64,000 bases of DNA, from NCBI GenBank assembly GCA_022592445.1, contig JABYQR010000090.1:62001-126000 (forward strand). Direction: 5' to 3'. The position numbers were made by a program, and so were the translations under genes. The notes beneath the pieces are model-generated. The model saw nothing but the letters and a program-made list of their open reading frames with translations. It was not told the DNA's origin and ran no database searches. Shown piece after piece: positions 9,480 to 19,545 of this stretch. The stretch comes from Cytidiella melzeri (taxonomy: Eukaryota; Basidiomycota; Agaricomycetes; Polyporales; Irpicaceae). Numbering within the stretch: the first letter of the stretch is position 1; every line of letters starts with the position of its first letter.

Positions 9480-11149
9480 TCCGGCGTGGTGGTTCGGACG
9501 TTCGTGGCTAAGACATGCGGTTCTGAGATGCGCTCGAGCAGAGAGGAGGTTCCGAGGCGTGCAGATATGTCTCGAGAGAGTGCCGTGACGTCCAGTTTAT
9601 ACAGATTGTTGTCGTCTAGGTGCCCAGTTATCAAAGTCTTGCCGTTGAAGTCAAGCGTGAGGGAACCGTTCTTGGTCGCAGAGCCCACCCCCCTTCGCTC
9701 GAGGCATCCTTGGGAGACGAGGTTCATGCGCGCAGTGGGCACGTGTAAGACCTCGGAGAGCTTGATGGTGTGTGTCGATCCATTCACGGTCGCATTGAGG
9801 TACACATCGCCGACGCCAATGGCAGAGGTCGTCAATGCCGATCCAAAACCGCGGACATTGAGGGGTTTGATGGGTCGATACGCTTCGAACACGGCGCGAT
9901 CGAAGAAAATATGTCTGTTAGCACCCGAGTCATGGTAGATCGAAGATAGCTTAGCGTGGTCGTTTGTCAGTGCTGCGTTGCTGCACTTGATCGTGTCTTC
10001 GGGATCACCGTGGAGCATTGTGTTGAACGCATAGACGGTGTCTTGTGCCAGGACCGTTGCCGCGTTGACATCAACACTCGGTGGTTTCGGGACCTCGACT
10101 GTGGCGTTGGCATTGGGCGTTCTGGCACGTGTGTTGAACCTCCTTGAAACGTTCTTCGACTTCCGTCGTTGTGAGCGTGGCAGGTGAATGTCCCTTCTCC
10201 CTCTCCACCAAATAGGATACTGACCGCACTTCCCTCCTCCGTAAGCGAAACAATCTTCTATAGTATGTCCGCGTGGTCTCTCGCAATCGACGTTTTCGCA
10301 CCACTCTGTTTGCCTCTTGGCGCTTGGGCTGTCCGCGTGGTTGGCAGTCGTGGTGGAGACGGTAGGGCGTTTGCGAAAAAGTGTATCTGTCTCGTAAATC
10401 TGCGCGATTACCTCCGTATCGTTCTTTGTCTGAGCCCAATCCTCTTCTTTGATGAGCTCGATGACCCTTGATGAAGACATGGGATTTCCGGCGCTATGGG
10501 CTGTATTCATTTCTTGATGTAAGGTACGAGAGAACATTCTCCAACTGTTGTCGGTCGGAATAAGATCGGCCAGGGTCGACGCGAAGTTGGCATCCGAGAG
10601 ACGGTTCGGATCTTGATCGCATAGTTCAGCATACAGGGCGCGCATTCTGTCAGCCCACTTGCTAACGATCATGTTCTCTTGGCACGTGAAACTCATCAAT
10701 TTCTGGTGTAGTGACGACGCCCTGAGATTGTTGATGGGACGGTATTCAGCGCGTAGAATTTCCCAAGCAACCTTAGCCGTTTTCGTGCGTCCGACAAGAT
10801 GGATTTTGGCACGAGGAATGGCTTCAAGTAGGAGGGCGATCGCTGTCATATTTGCCTCATACCATGGCTCGGCGTCTTTTGTGGCTTTCTCGACTAAGTC
10901 CTCATTTCCCTTCTTTATTCCCTTATAGACGTTACCCGTAATGGGATCTTGAACTTCGTCATTGTACGTCTCTTTCAGGACAGGAATGATGGGAGGTGTG
11001 GACTCGGGTCCTTCGAAGTATTTCCAGAGGTGAATAGACCGCAGTTTCGCTTCAACTTGGATAATCCATGTGCCATAAGAATTACTGTCACCATCGTCCT
11101 CGAGTTTCGGCAACTTGTTCTTCGAAGAATCTTTGATGAGATTCGACAT
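9461..11149 (-). CDS. Copia Gag and aspartic protease
   Basis: Starts at the ATG at 11149 (MSNLIKDSSKNKLPKL) and ends at a TAG at 9461-9463. The capsid-like region has the usual LLEAIPRAKIHLVG and TAKVAWEILRAEYRP segments. A zinc knuckle of the form CX4CX5HX4C follows (residues C-ENVD-C ... H-TIED-C). The protease active site is DSGANRHIF, with the glycine-rich FGSALTTSAIGVGDVYL after it. The stop lies just after a run of five T where the integrase frame begins one base earlier. With six T the two frames would be fused, as is usual for Copia elements that encode a single polyprotein. Confidence 0.93.
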   Translation of the reverse strand: MSNLIKDSSKNKLPKLEDDGDSNSYGTWIIQVEAKLRSIHLWKYFEGPESTPPIIPVLKETYNDEVQDPITGNVYKGIKKGNEDLVEKATKDAEPWYEANMTAIALLLEAIPRAKIHLVGRTKTAKVAWEILRAEYRPINNLRASSLHQKLMSFTCQENMIVSKWADRMRALYAELCDQDPNRLSDANFASTLADLIPTDNSWRMFSRTLHQEMNTAHSAGNPMSSSRVIELIKEEDWAQTKNDTEVIAQIYETDTLFRKRPTVSTTTANHADSPSAKRQTEWCENVDCERPRGHTIEDCFAYGGGKCGQYPIWWRGRRDIHLPRSQRRKSKNVSRRFNTRARTPNANATVEVPKPPSVDVNAATVLAQDTVYAFNTMLHGDPEDTIKCSNAALTNDHAKLSSIYHDSGANRHIFFDRAVFEAYRPIKPLNVRGFGSALTTSAIGVGDVYLNATVNGSTHTIKLSEVLHVPTARMNLVSQGCLERRGVGSATKNGSLTLDFNGKTLITGHLDDNNLYKLDVTALSRDISARLGTSSLLERISEPHVLATNVRTTTPDFYTAY

Positions 11150-11242
11150 GTCGATGTATATAGAAGATAGGGTTGCAATTGAATAGGGTGACAACGGTGT
11201 GGTAACAATGGGAAGCTCGTTTCAATTCTGATGGTAGCACTA

Positions 11243-11261
11243 GAGCGCGGGGCTCATAACC
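11243..11261 (-). other. Primer binding site for an initiator tRNA-Met half molecule
   Basis: Directly inside the 5' LTR, the + strand reads GAGCGCGGGGCTCATAACC, which has the sense sequence of the initiator tRNA-Met anticodon arm (CAT anticodon in the loop sequence CTCATAACC). The element strand is therefore complementary to that arm and not to the tRNA 3' end. Drosophila copia is known to prime from a tRNA-iMet fragment in the same way. Confidence 0.85.
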
Positions 11262-11481
11262 TGTCAATCAGATGCGTCTAGCACAGGGTAAGCAACGAAT
11301 CAATTGTGTCAGGGAATACAGAGGTGGTCGTACCTAGCACAGGGTAAGCAACGAATGAGTTGCCCCTGTGCCAAGTCGGAGTCTTTTATACAGTGCGGAT
11401 AATCCGTGTATGGTATCCTGTCGTATCAGCGCCCCGCCCCTTCGCCCTATTCCGTCTCCAGTGGCGGGTCACTCTCTGACA
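11262..11481 (-). repeat. 5' LTR of the Copia element
   Basis: 220 bp, starting TGTCAATC and ending CTCTGACA on the + strand; carries the same paired 19-mer repeats as the other LTR. The promoter and transcription start of the element should lie here, on the minus strand. Confidence 0.96.
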
Positions 11482-11486
11482 CAACG
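11482..11486. repeat. Target-site duplication, right copy (CAACG)
   Basis: Matches 6395-6399 exactly. Confidence 0.95.
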
Positions 11487-11699
11487 CTTCACCTCACCGC
11501 GGCAAACTTTAAAGGTTCCGTTCTCCGCAAGCATCTTTATGCCAGGCTTTCCAGTTCCTGCCGGTGCGCGCTCACGATTAATCCAACACCAATCCACAGG
11601 AGACAAGAACACCTACTGTTTGTGACGTCGTCGATCGCAGTATTTTGCCACTGCCGGCCAGCACCTGCTGCAAACGTGTCGAATCCCGTCTCCGTTATA

Positions 11700-14250
11700 C
11701 GGCCTCTCTTGGTGGAAACAACCCCGTTACTTCTCTAGAAGCGAGGGAAGCCAGTGTGAAGAAGAGGAACATGAAGAAATGCAAGTGATCATAGCTGGGA
11801 CTCGAAGCAAAACGCCGAACAAGAGATCGCAGATGCTGCTGTGCTGGTTGACGGGGATCGAGGGGGGAGGGAAGAACGAGGAAGAAAAGCAAGTTATCAC
11901 AGCCGGGTGACTTGAAGAACACCTCGAGCTGCGAGGTTGTAGCTGATACCTCAACCACTGCAACACGCTGTAATCTTTCACATTTCCAGTCCGATAGGCT
12001 ATCATGGAGGAATACTTGCCCGTAGAGCTCACGAGTTTTGCAATCTCGACCTGCAAGTATCTCTATGTCCAGCGATCCAATCTCTGTGCGCACATCATCA
12101 ACTTCTACATATCTTTGCCAGAGATCACACTGCTTACCTATTTTGACACCGTTGTCCGCAATAGATCGCCGACCAGCAATCTTTGCAGACCCGTCGGGTT
12201 CCGTGCAGCGACTTCACTTCATAACATGGGCACTCCGCGTAGAAGCAATTTCCCAAAGGCGAGATGTAGGAAGTAAGATCTGTAGACACGGCCAAGCTGC
12301 TCCCATCGTCTGATCATAATCTGCAGCTCGGTCGCGGCGTTTGCAGTCGGGTTGGGCTGTCGTCTGAGAGTTCGTAGTGAAGACCACATGTCTTTGAGAG
12401 CGGGTAGCCGGAGCAATCGTCGGACATGGCAGCGTGCTACTGCAATATCTACTCTGGTACGATACTCATGTGTACCAAGTACCTCCGCGACGCTCGTGTA
12501 TATACAAAGGAAGGACAGGATGAATACTAGGAATGACTGAATAAGTTTATGTTTCGCTGCGCACGTATACCAGCTAGGACGAACCTTGTCTGTGCGGAGC
12601 AGGGCTTGTCACGTAATCGCTGACAATGCACTGCGCAACCACAGGTATAAAGTGGAGTTGAATAATATTTCGGGCAATATCATCCGTCCATTCGCGAGAT
12701 GGACGTCCGTCGTCATAGTCAGAGGTAGCATATATTGCACTAATGACTATTAAAGAAGAATTGACGCTGACTTCCGCAACAGCATACTCACTGTAACAAA
12801 TCCAGAATGTACCAAGAGATGTGCTGTTTACTGGCGCCACGACCTTCCATGGTGCCATTGCAGTCGTGTCCTTGGTATGCTGATGCTACTGCAAACAAAA
12901 ACCGTGCTCTGGATTGAGCACACAGTCCGGCTGGTATTTCGCACGTCAGCAGCATCAGCAGCATACTCAGCTTGTAGCTAAACGCAATGCCAGTGGCGGA
13001 CTGGCCCTTTTCTGCGATAAGGATTCGAGAGCAGGCATCTGCTATAGACTTCGAGCCGTAGGTTCCAGGAACGACTTCGTCAAAAAATTGGCGATATTGC
13101 TCCTCCGGTGCGCCATCCACCATGCTAACCGTCGTACGACCGACATTGATTCCGTCGAGCTTGTGCCACAGGAAGACCGAAACATCTGCAGCGTAGGATG
13201 TGAGCGGGGGCTCTGAATGACTGGTTGGATCCACTCTATATTAGTAACGCGCAGATATCAGCTGATACACCTGTCACTCACTAGAGTTTCTTGAAACCGC
13301 TGTAGTAAAAGATTCAGAAACGACATCATGTTCGTGTGCATATCGTCTCGCAAGCGCGTAAAGTCCTCGCACAGCACAATGTCCCGAAACCGCCATAGCA
13401 AGTTGCACAATGCCGGAAGACGTTCGCACATGTGTTTAAGCATATCGCCCAGAGGCAGGCGTTTCACTAGTCCAAAATCCACGGCTAGACATTGTAATAT
13501 TTCGCGAAACTGCCACTGAAGTTGATTATAAGTTTGAGCTCCACCATTGTTTGTCTGATGTCAGTTGAAGGGTACATACCGCTAGCATCTCCAGATGTTT
13601 TGCTTCACCGTCTGTTCTCTCTGCCGTACAGCTAGACATTGCTTCTAGCCATTCAAACCACTTTTCGTCGGATGCTATGTTAGCATCGCCAATAGAAAGC
13701 CCAAGGAGCATAATCCTCTTTGTAGTTCGAGTGTACGTGGGAACGAGAGCAAGAATTCAATGAGTCTGGGGTTGTGGGTGTGGAACTTGAAGTCCTGTAC
13801 GAGCGTTGCAGCGTCTTCAGGTTGGTCACGAAATAGTTCAACATCATATTCGGGCGAGCAGAGCACACGCTGCAGACGACGACTCGGAGGTGGTGTCTGG
13901 CGTGCCGTTCATCCTCGGACATCACTGGCTATAAGGGCGCTGGCATCAGCAACGCAGCACCTTACAGGGGTATAGTACCTACGACCACGGTACAGTAGGT
14001 GGATTTTGCAGTGAAAACGCAAAACTGGGTTCTCCTACAAAGTCATAAGTTGTGGACGACTCAGGCTGGGCGCCAACGGGTCATGATAGTAGTATGCGGT
14101 ACATGCAACCCTTCGCTGAATGCAACATGTACGGTCAACAGGATTATGGGCCTTCGCCATCCTCCAAGAAGAGGCAGTTTCGACTATGAGTTGGTTGAAG
14201 TTCAGTGGATGGCGACTGAAGGATCCCGACGCGCAGCGGCAATCGTCGGC
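11700..14250. repeat. Segmental duplication, copy 1
   Basis: Similarity to 16850-19230 goes beyond the MYND gene on both sides. Downstream, TCGAAG(A/C)..GACGCTGAA-like and GTAGCT..CTCAACCAC segments match. Upstream, CTGGGCGCCAACGGG occurs in both copies (14067-14081 and 19109-19123). The edges are approximate because the copies are strongly diverged. Confidence 0.6.
12029..13911 (-). pseudogene. Decayed MYND zinc-finger gene, paralogue of 17114-18871
   Basis: Homologous along its length to the gene at 17114-18871 and on the same strand. Matching blocks are YDVELFRDQPEDAATLV, LPALCNLLWRFRD, FFDEVVPGTYG, LCAQSRARFLFAVASAYQ, HFIPVVAQCIV, LRTLRRQPNP, and a C-terminal MYND finger (FYAECPCYEVKSLHG, RVCKDCWSAIYCGQRCQ, then after an intron DWIAGHRDTC), ending at a TGA at 12029-12031. 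The blocks lie in shifting frames. Relative to the intact copy there are frame breaks near 13870, near 13690 (after GFLLAMLT), near 12510 and near 12270, the last from a deletion that is not a multiple of three. It carries a ~60-residue block around 13450-13680 (DEKWFEWLEAMSSC) that the other copy lacks. It is probably non-functional, although unrecognised introns could explain one or two of the breaks. Confidence 0.72.
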
Positions 14251-14460
14251 AGCGCTCATTTGTCTTCTTGGCAAACAGCCACCATCATCCAACGGATACT
14301 TGTGGGCAACGACGCGTTTTACACGGGTGTTTTGCTCTGCAGGTCTTGCATCTAGTCTGGACTCATCGTATCTATACGCGTGTACTTCAGAAACAAGACA
14401 CTGCGCTACAGTTGCGGTTTGAGGCCGAACCGATGATACCTGCTACACCGTCAAACAGAA

Positions 14461-16525
14461 ATGCCAGCAGCCGCCATGGAAATCGTGCTGAAAGATATGA
14501 ACAGGTGTGCAGAATCAGTATGCTTGATGTATACTGTCTGACGGACAAGGAAGATCTTTGTTAAAGACGACGCTCCTGTCAAGTTCTACTTAATGGACTC
14601 GGGGCACGACGCGTCCGAAACTGTCCTGCCTGCATTCACTCCTTTGTCTGACGACGACGCCAGGCAGATTCGAAGGCGGATTCAAGTGCACGACTTGTCT
14701 TATTGTTTTGAATCGCATTGACCCCGAACCTCTTCGTAGAGACATGGAGGCATCGTGTGCAATCACATCGGCGACGCGCAGGTGATCATAGTGGACGAAA
14801 AGATGGTAAATCTTTACCAATTCTTCTACCGATTCAGCCACTTTGTCCATGCTCAATCTCCGGCCTTCATTTCGGAGTGCATAACCAACGGGCAGTACTC
14901 ACACAAACAGCCAAAAAGGAAGGCAATGGGTGGTCGACCTGGAGAGCGTAATGGGTGAGCGCGCACATTCGGTAATCACGCGTGTGGGCAGCCGGTTTGA
15001 CCATGCTTTAGACGTCGCGAGTTCACGGCAAGAGACGACCGGTTCTTAGTCAAGTATATTGCTACCCGAATCCCTGTCAAAGAAGCTGGTGGCCGTGGAG
15101 GAAACGGACTGTACCAAGAGCTTGAAATGCACTGGCGAATGGCGAGTCCATCAAATCCTCTCACGGACCATACCATCTCATATTGACCGTTGTCGTATAG
15201 TTCCCCAGAGGCCCATGGGCTCTCGGTCAAAACCACACATGGCAAAGCTGGCGTGAGAGATATGTGAAGAACCAGCCGCGATTCGACGACATGATTGACG
15301 ATTATGTCGCTCGAAGGAATCTGCCAGACAATGGAAAGGCACTTTATTGTTTGGATCGTCGTTTAGCAGTAAACCGTCTCGTGAAGCAGGCTGCAGTCAT
15401 GGAAGGCGAAGAAAGCGAAGAGGAAGTTCGCCATAATGACCCGCCTCGTAGACAGAAACGTCTCGCCCGCACGTCCGTTGATTCAAGCGATAGGGATATG
15501 CATGCTGCGAAGCGTGCTCGGCCAGTACGAGGTGTGAGTGCGGTTTCGCGGTCCTTCTTGATGTATCTGAACGCCATACGATCTAACAGGATGTATCTGA
15601 CGAAAACAATTTTGAGCTAAATGTGTACGTTCCATACTTCTCCTTGTCCTATCACGCCCGTATTGATCGTGCACCAAGAGAACCCCAGGAGCCTCTGGAG
15701 GATCAGAACAGAGCAGGACCGTCCGGCACCCAACGCAGTCCTACGCCCTCCTCCCCTGCCAGCCGTGGTCAGAGGTCAGCCAGACCTATTGGACAATACT
15801 CGGTGACTGTCATCAATAGCAGACCGAGACCCCAGCCAACCATGATCACGCAGAACAGTCTTCCAGCAAGTTCGCAGATCACACTTGTCAATCCGACACA
15901 GCACTCTCCTCGCGGGCCATCCACAGCACAGCAGCAGCATGCGCGGTCTAAAGAGCCTACAAATACATCTGAGCCTGAGCCTCGCCAACCGCAATTGAGG
16001 CCACAGTACCAGGCCACACCGCATCGAGCAATGCCGAATACGTCGCAAGGCAAGTTCGCTTCACCAAATATCTTGTAAGATTTTGATACTGACTACAGCA
16101 TAGCCACACCGCGGAGGCCTCTAGTGATATTGTCCCGGCTACAAGACATCCTGAGGCAGCGTGCTAATGCACGACTGTCCTCTGCCCAGCCTCAGGAGCT
16201 CCGACGTAGCGGCTCGGGTCCTCCGGGAAATGTTTCTCCTGCTCCAGAGGTAAACGAGGGTGAGGCGGAAGGCATTGTGAGAGGAGACGAAGACCTACCA
16301 GACAATGCGGAGGAGGAAGAGATAATTCCCGAGACTCCTCAAGACGACTCCGAGGAGGAGTTAGATCAATCGGAGCAGTTGCAGGGATGGGAAATTCTCT
16401 CGGAAAGCTCAGACGGCGACTCCGCCGAAGTCGATCAGCTGATGTCACCGACCAAAGGGCCCCTCGGTGGCGAGGTGTCTGAGTCTGACTTGAGGGCTTT
16501 CAGGAGCGTTATGAGCCGAAAATAA
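14461..16525 (+). CDS. Rap1-like telomere protein (BRCT plus Rap1-type Myb)
   Basis: Rap1 family proteins sit at telomeres as part of shelterin-like complexes, through a Myb/homeodomain fold and a BRCT domain. Seven exons are inferred (14461-14504, 14550-14685, 14740-14954, 15012-15141, 15201-15533, 15590-16049, 16104-16525), giving about 579 aa. The BRCT-like part runs from KFYLMDSG through RRIQRHGGIVCNHIGDAQVIIVDEK. The Myb part contains EFTARDDRFLVKYIA, GGNGLYQELE and HTWQSWRERYVKN, the Rap1-specific helix pattern. Then follows a long Ser/Pro/Gln-rich linker and an acidic C-terminus (DDSEEELDQSEQLQGWEIL). No clear RCT domain is visible. Two introns appear to use GC donors. The first exon (MPAAAMEIVLKDMN) is the least certain part. 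The gene lies between the two MYND-gene copies and converges on the intact one. Confidence 0.82.
15142..15200 (+). other. Probable GC-AG intron in the Rap1-like gene
   Basis: Joining ATG|GCGAGT at 15142 to GTATAG|TTC at 15200 keeps the Myb-domain frame, and a branch-like TTGAC lies before the acceptor. No GT donor with a usable consensus connects the two open frames here. Confidence 0.6.
16050..16103 (+). other. Probable GC-AG intron in the Rap1-like gene
   Basis: The donor CAAG|GCAAGT at 16050 is the typical GC-donor consensus; the acceptor CATAG ends at 16103 with CTGAC upstream. A GT donor at 16054 paired with the AG at 16098 would also keep the frame, so the GC choice rests on donor strength. 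Confidence 0.5.
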
Positions 16526-17113
16526 GTATTTTTCGGTGGCGGGCAAGTGGACGGAGAGGGCGTTGAGCCTTCTGTGTAACATCTACATGGCGATAATCTC
16601 TTCTACTTAACTACTCAACATACTTGTACGCAGTTAATTCACGGTTTCTTTGCACACTAGAGAATACTCGCGACTTTCTTCAGCATGAGCTGCTCTCGCT
16701 CAGTTCTATTCTTATTTAGAATGTATTATATTTGTTACTAATGCTAAATGACTACTTTTATAGAGACACTAGAGCGTGGCAAACTTGCCACACCCTTTTC
16801 ACTGGCAGGTACTCGACCACAGTAATGTCGTCCACAAGTTTCGGAAATGGGATGGGAAGATCGCGTGAGCTTCAAGTTGTCACAGCGTGGGCTCGAAGAG
16901 GACGCTGAACTAATGCATATGAGGTAGATGCTGTTATTCTGGCCGCGCGAGGAGGGTCAAGGGTGAAGAAAAGGTGCAAGGAAAACCAAGTTACTAAAAC
17001 AGTAACTTGAAGGGTACCGACGAGAATCAGTGGTCGTGGCTAGTAGCTCAACCACCCCAACGCGATTTGATCCTCGTAAGGCCAGTCCAGAGCAATACAA
17101 TACTCGTAAAACC
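16526..17113. other. Intergenic, no gene seen
   Basis: Between the stop of the Rap1-like gene and the stop of the converging MYND gene. The right half resembles 11770-12028 (part of the duplication); no open frame is convincing. Confidence 0.6.
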
Positions 17114-19230
17114 TCACGAGGGTTGCGCTCTCGACTTGCAAGTATCCCTATGCCCAGCGATCCAGTCCCTGTGCGCGTCCCGTGCTCAGCTTCCACAACA
17201 TTTCACTCATTCGGAAACAAAACACTCACCTCTTCTGACACTGTTTTCCGCAATAGATCGCCGACCAGCAGCCTTTACAGACCCGTCGATCTCCGTGTAG
17301 CGACTTCACTCCAAAACATGGGCACTCCGTATAAAAGCAAGTTCTCAACTTGTCCACAGGCGAGACGTAGGAAGTGAGGTCTGCATCGTTTTTCCTGTGT
17401 GAGTCACTGAGCGTGTAGACATGACCAAGGTTCTCCCATCGTCTGATCGTACTCTGCAGTTCGGGTGCACCGTTCGCGCTCGGGTTTGGCTTTCGTCTCA
17501 GAGTGCGGAGGGAAGAGCGCAGGTCTATGAGAACGGGTAGCCAATATACTTGTAACATTCGTCGAATGTAGCCGCACTTCATAGCAAAATCTGTTTTGGT
17601 AATATCTTGTTGACTGTATAGCTTGAGGACCATGTATACGCGAATGAAGAAGCGGATGCATACGCAGACTGAAATTGACTGAGTTGTGCTTCATTGCGCG
17701 TTCACATCGGCGAGGACGCACCTTGTCTGGTCTCAGAAGCGTCAGCCGAGCTGAACATGACAATGCAACGCGCAACCACAGGTATGAAATAGAGGTAGTA
17801 GAGCTGAGAGACGACATTGCCCATCATTTCCTCATCTACACTGTCATCTTCTTGGGAATCGGCATAATAAAGCGCACTAGCGATTGGGGGTAAACACTTG
17901 GTGCTGAGACACGCAAGGCAGCATAAACTCACTAGATGAGAATTAGGATTGTCCTCGAGATGTGCTGATGCGTGACCTCGTCGTCGAGAGTGCCATTGCA
18001 GGCGTATCGCTGGTATGCTGAAGCTACAGCCAATAGAATACGTTTTCTGCTTTCAGCACATAATCCAGACGGTCGTCCACTCTTCAGAAGCTTCACCACC
18101 GTCTTTAGCATGTAGTCGAAAGAAGTGGCGGATTGGCCTTTGCCTGCGGTAAGGGTTCGAAGGATGATATCCGCTTTATTCTCTGAGCCGCCGTAGGTTC
18201 CGGAAACCACTTCGTCGAAGAATGACCGCGATTGCTCGTCCCGTGCGCCCTGTTGCATGACGACGGTGTAGGCCATCGCACGCTCAGTGTCCGTGCCGGC
18301 GGTTTGCCAAAGGAAAAATGACACGTGTGCAGCGTGAGAGGTGAGCGGGGGTGCTGAAGAACATGTAGCATACAGTAGATATGAAAAATGTGCAGATATC
18401 CGTTGACAAACGCGTTACTCACTAGAGCCTACGGAAACTGGAGTGATAAAGCTCCAACAGGGACATGATTTTCGAGAATATGTCTTTATGCACGAGTAAA
18501 ACCGCATGGTCCCGAAACCGCCATAGTAACTTCCACAGTGCCGGAAATTGTTGGCAGAGCTGTATAAGCATATCGTCTGGGGGGCGAGAGGAGGCGATCT
18601 TCAACAACGCCAGAGGAAAGCCTGAGGAGCATAGTGTTTCCCGTTGTTCAAGTTCAGGCTTTATCCATGGGAACGAGTGAAGGAATGGGATAATTTGTGA
18701 ATCTTGCGCGTGGAACAAATACTGCAGAACTGTTGCAGCGTCTTCAGTCCGGTCGCGAAATAGTTCGACATATTCGGGCCAAGGTTTCCAGAGATCACGC
18801 TCAGGTTCCTCGGAGGATGCGGATGTCGACGCGGTCACGGGCATGCCATTTGCTCCATGTACGTTGCACATCGCTGACTACATGCAAGGGTGCTGGGATC
18901 AACACACAATACAGATAGTATGGCACCTACAGCAATGCTAGACGTGAGAACGCAAGGTAGGATTCTGCTGATAGTCAAACAGCGAGCAATGTTCTCCTCG
19001 CACGTTGTGCTCAGACGCAAGCAGAGCTTTTCCTCGAGGTCAACGAGGTAGAGAGAGGTCAACGTTCAAGTTGATTGCCCAGTTGACGTTGTCGCAAGAC
19101 TAGACGACTGGGCGCCAACGGGGCATACCGTCATAGTACTGTGCGTCACACGCAACAACGAGCAAAGGTCGTAGAACCCAACATATGCATCCAAGAACAA
19201 CGGGCCATCACAATAGCCCAAGAGGAAGAG
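16850..19230. repeat. Segmental duplication, copy 2
   Basis: Partner of 11700-14250 and contains the apparently intact MYND gene. Edges approximate. Confidence 0.6.
17114..18871 (-). CDS. MYND zinc-finger domain protein, Agaricomycete family
   Basis: MYND fingers are protein-interaction modules; this lineage-expanded fungal family carries one at the very C-terminus and has no assigned role. The start is the ATG at 18871 (MCNVHGANGMPV). Blocks in order: YVELFRDRTEDAATVLQYL, FPALWKLLWRFRDHAVLL, FFDEVVSGTYGG, SRKRILLAVASAYQR, YLYFIPVVARCIV, YMVLKLYSQQDITK, then the finger CFYTECPCF, RVCKGCWSAIYCGKQCQKR and, after a 61 nt intron (17169-17229), DWIAGHRDTC. This supplies the full C/C-C/C-C/C-H/C pattern. 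The protein ends SRAQPS at 17114. Four introns are inferred. Those near 17930, 17720 and 17230 splice cleanly in frame; the one near 18420 needs a weaker donor (GTAGGC) to stay in frame, so that junction is uncertain. Confidence 0.75.
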
Positions 19231-19545
19231 GAACCGTCTACCCTCAGTTAAATGCCAGTGGTGGGGAGACTAGAATCCCGATAATTTGCCAGTGTCCTCT
19301 CAGAAGTGCGCACCATCCAAGCATCGTCCAAGCGACCACGAGCAAAACCACACTCATGGAAATGGGTAAGAAAAAGAAGGTTATTTGATACATGGTGTTC
19401 TCAAAGCGAACGTTTTGGATCTTCGACCCCATTGGAAGTGCGTAGTATATTATACAGCGAACCAGTAGCGAAATGTCTGGCCTGAGCATTGACTAGCTAG
19501 TCAAGAGGGGGGAAAATCCAGTGGAACAAGCGTAAAGTGGACAGA
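19231..19545. other. Intergenic, no gene seen
   Basis: 315 bp between the upstream flank of the MYND gene and the ILV2 stop codon; nothing recognised. It should include the ILV2 3'UTR. Confidence 0.6.

Larger units (their letters stand above)
6400..11481 (-). mobile_element. Complete Ty1/Copia LTR retrotransposon, 5082 bp
   Basis: Bounded by near-identical LTRs (223 bp left, 220 bp right) that begin TGTCA and end TGACA, and flanked by the 5 bp duplication CAACG. The element is transcribed right to left. Inside, in order from the right: a primer binding site complementary to the anticodon arm of initiator tRNA-Met, Gag with a zinc knuckle, an aspartic protease, integrase, reverse transcriptase, RNase H, and a G-rich polypurine tract next to the left LTR. 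Integrase ahead of reverse transcriptase places it in Copia rather than Gypsy. The LTRs differ only by one 3 bp indel, so insertion was recent. Two lesions suggest that this copy is not autonomous: a one-base frame offset at the Gag/integrase junction and loss of a catalytic Asp in reverse transcriptase. It sits 405 bp past the stop codon of the gene at 3312-5995. Confidence 0.97.
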
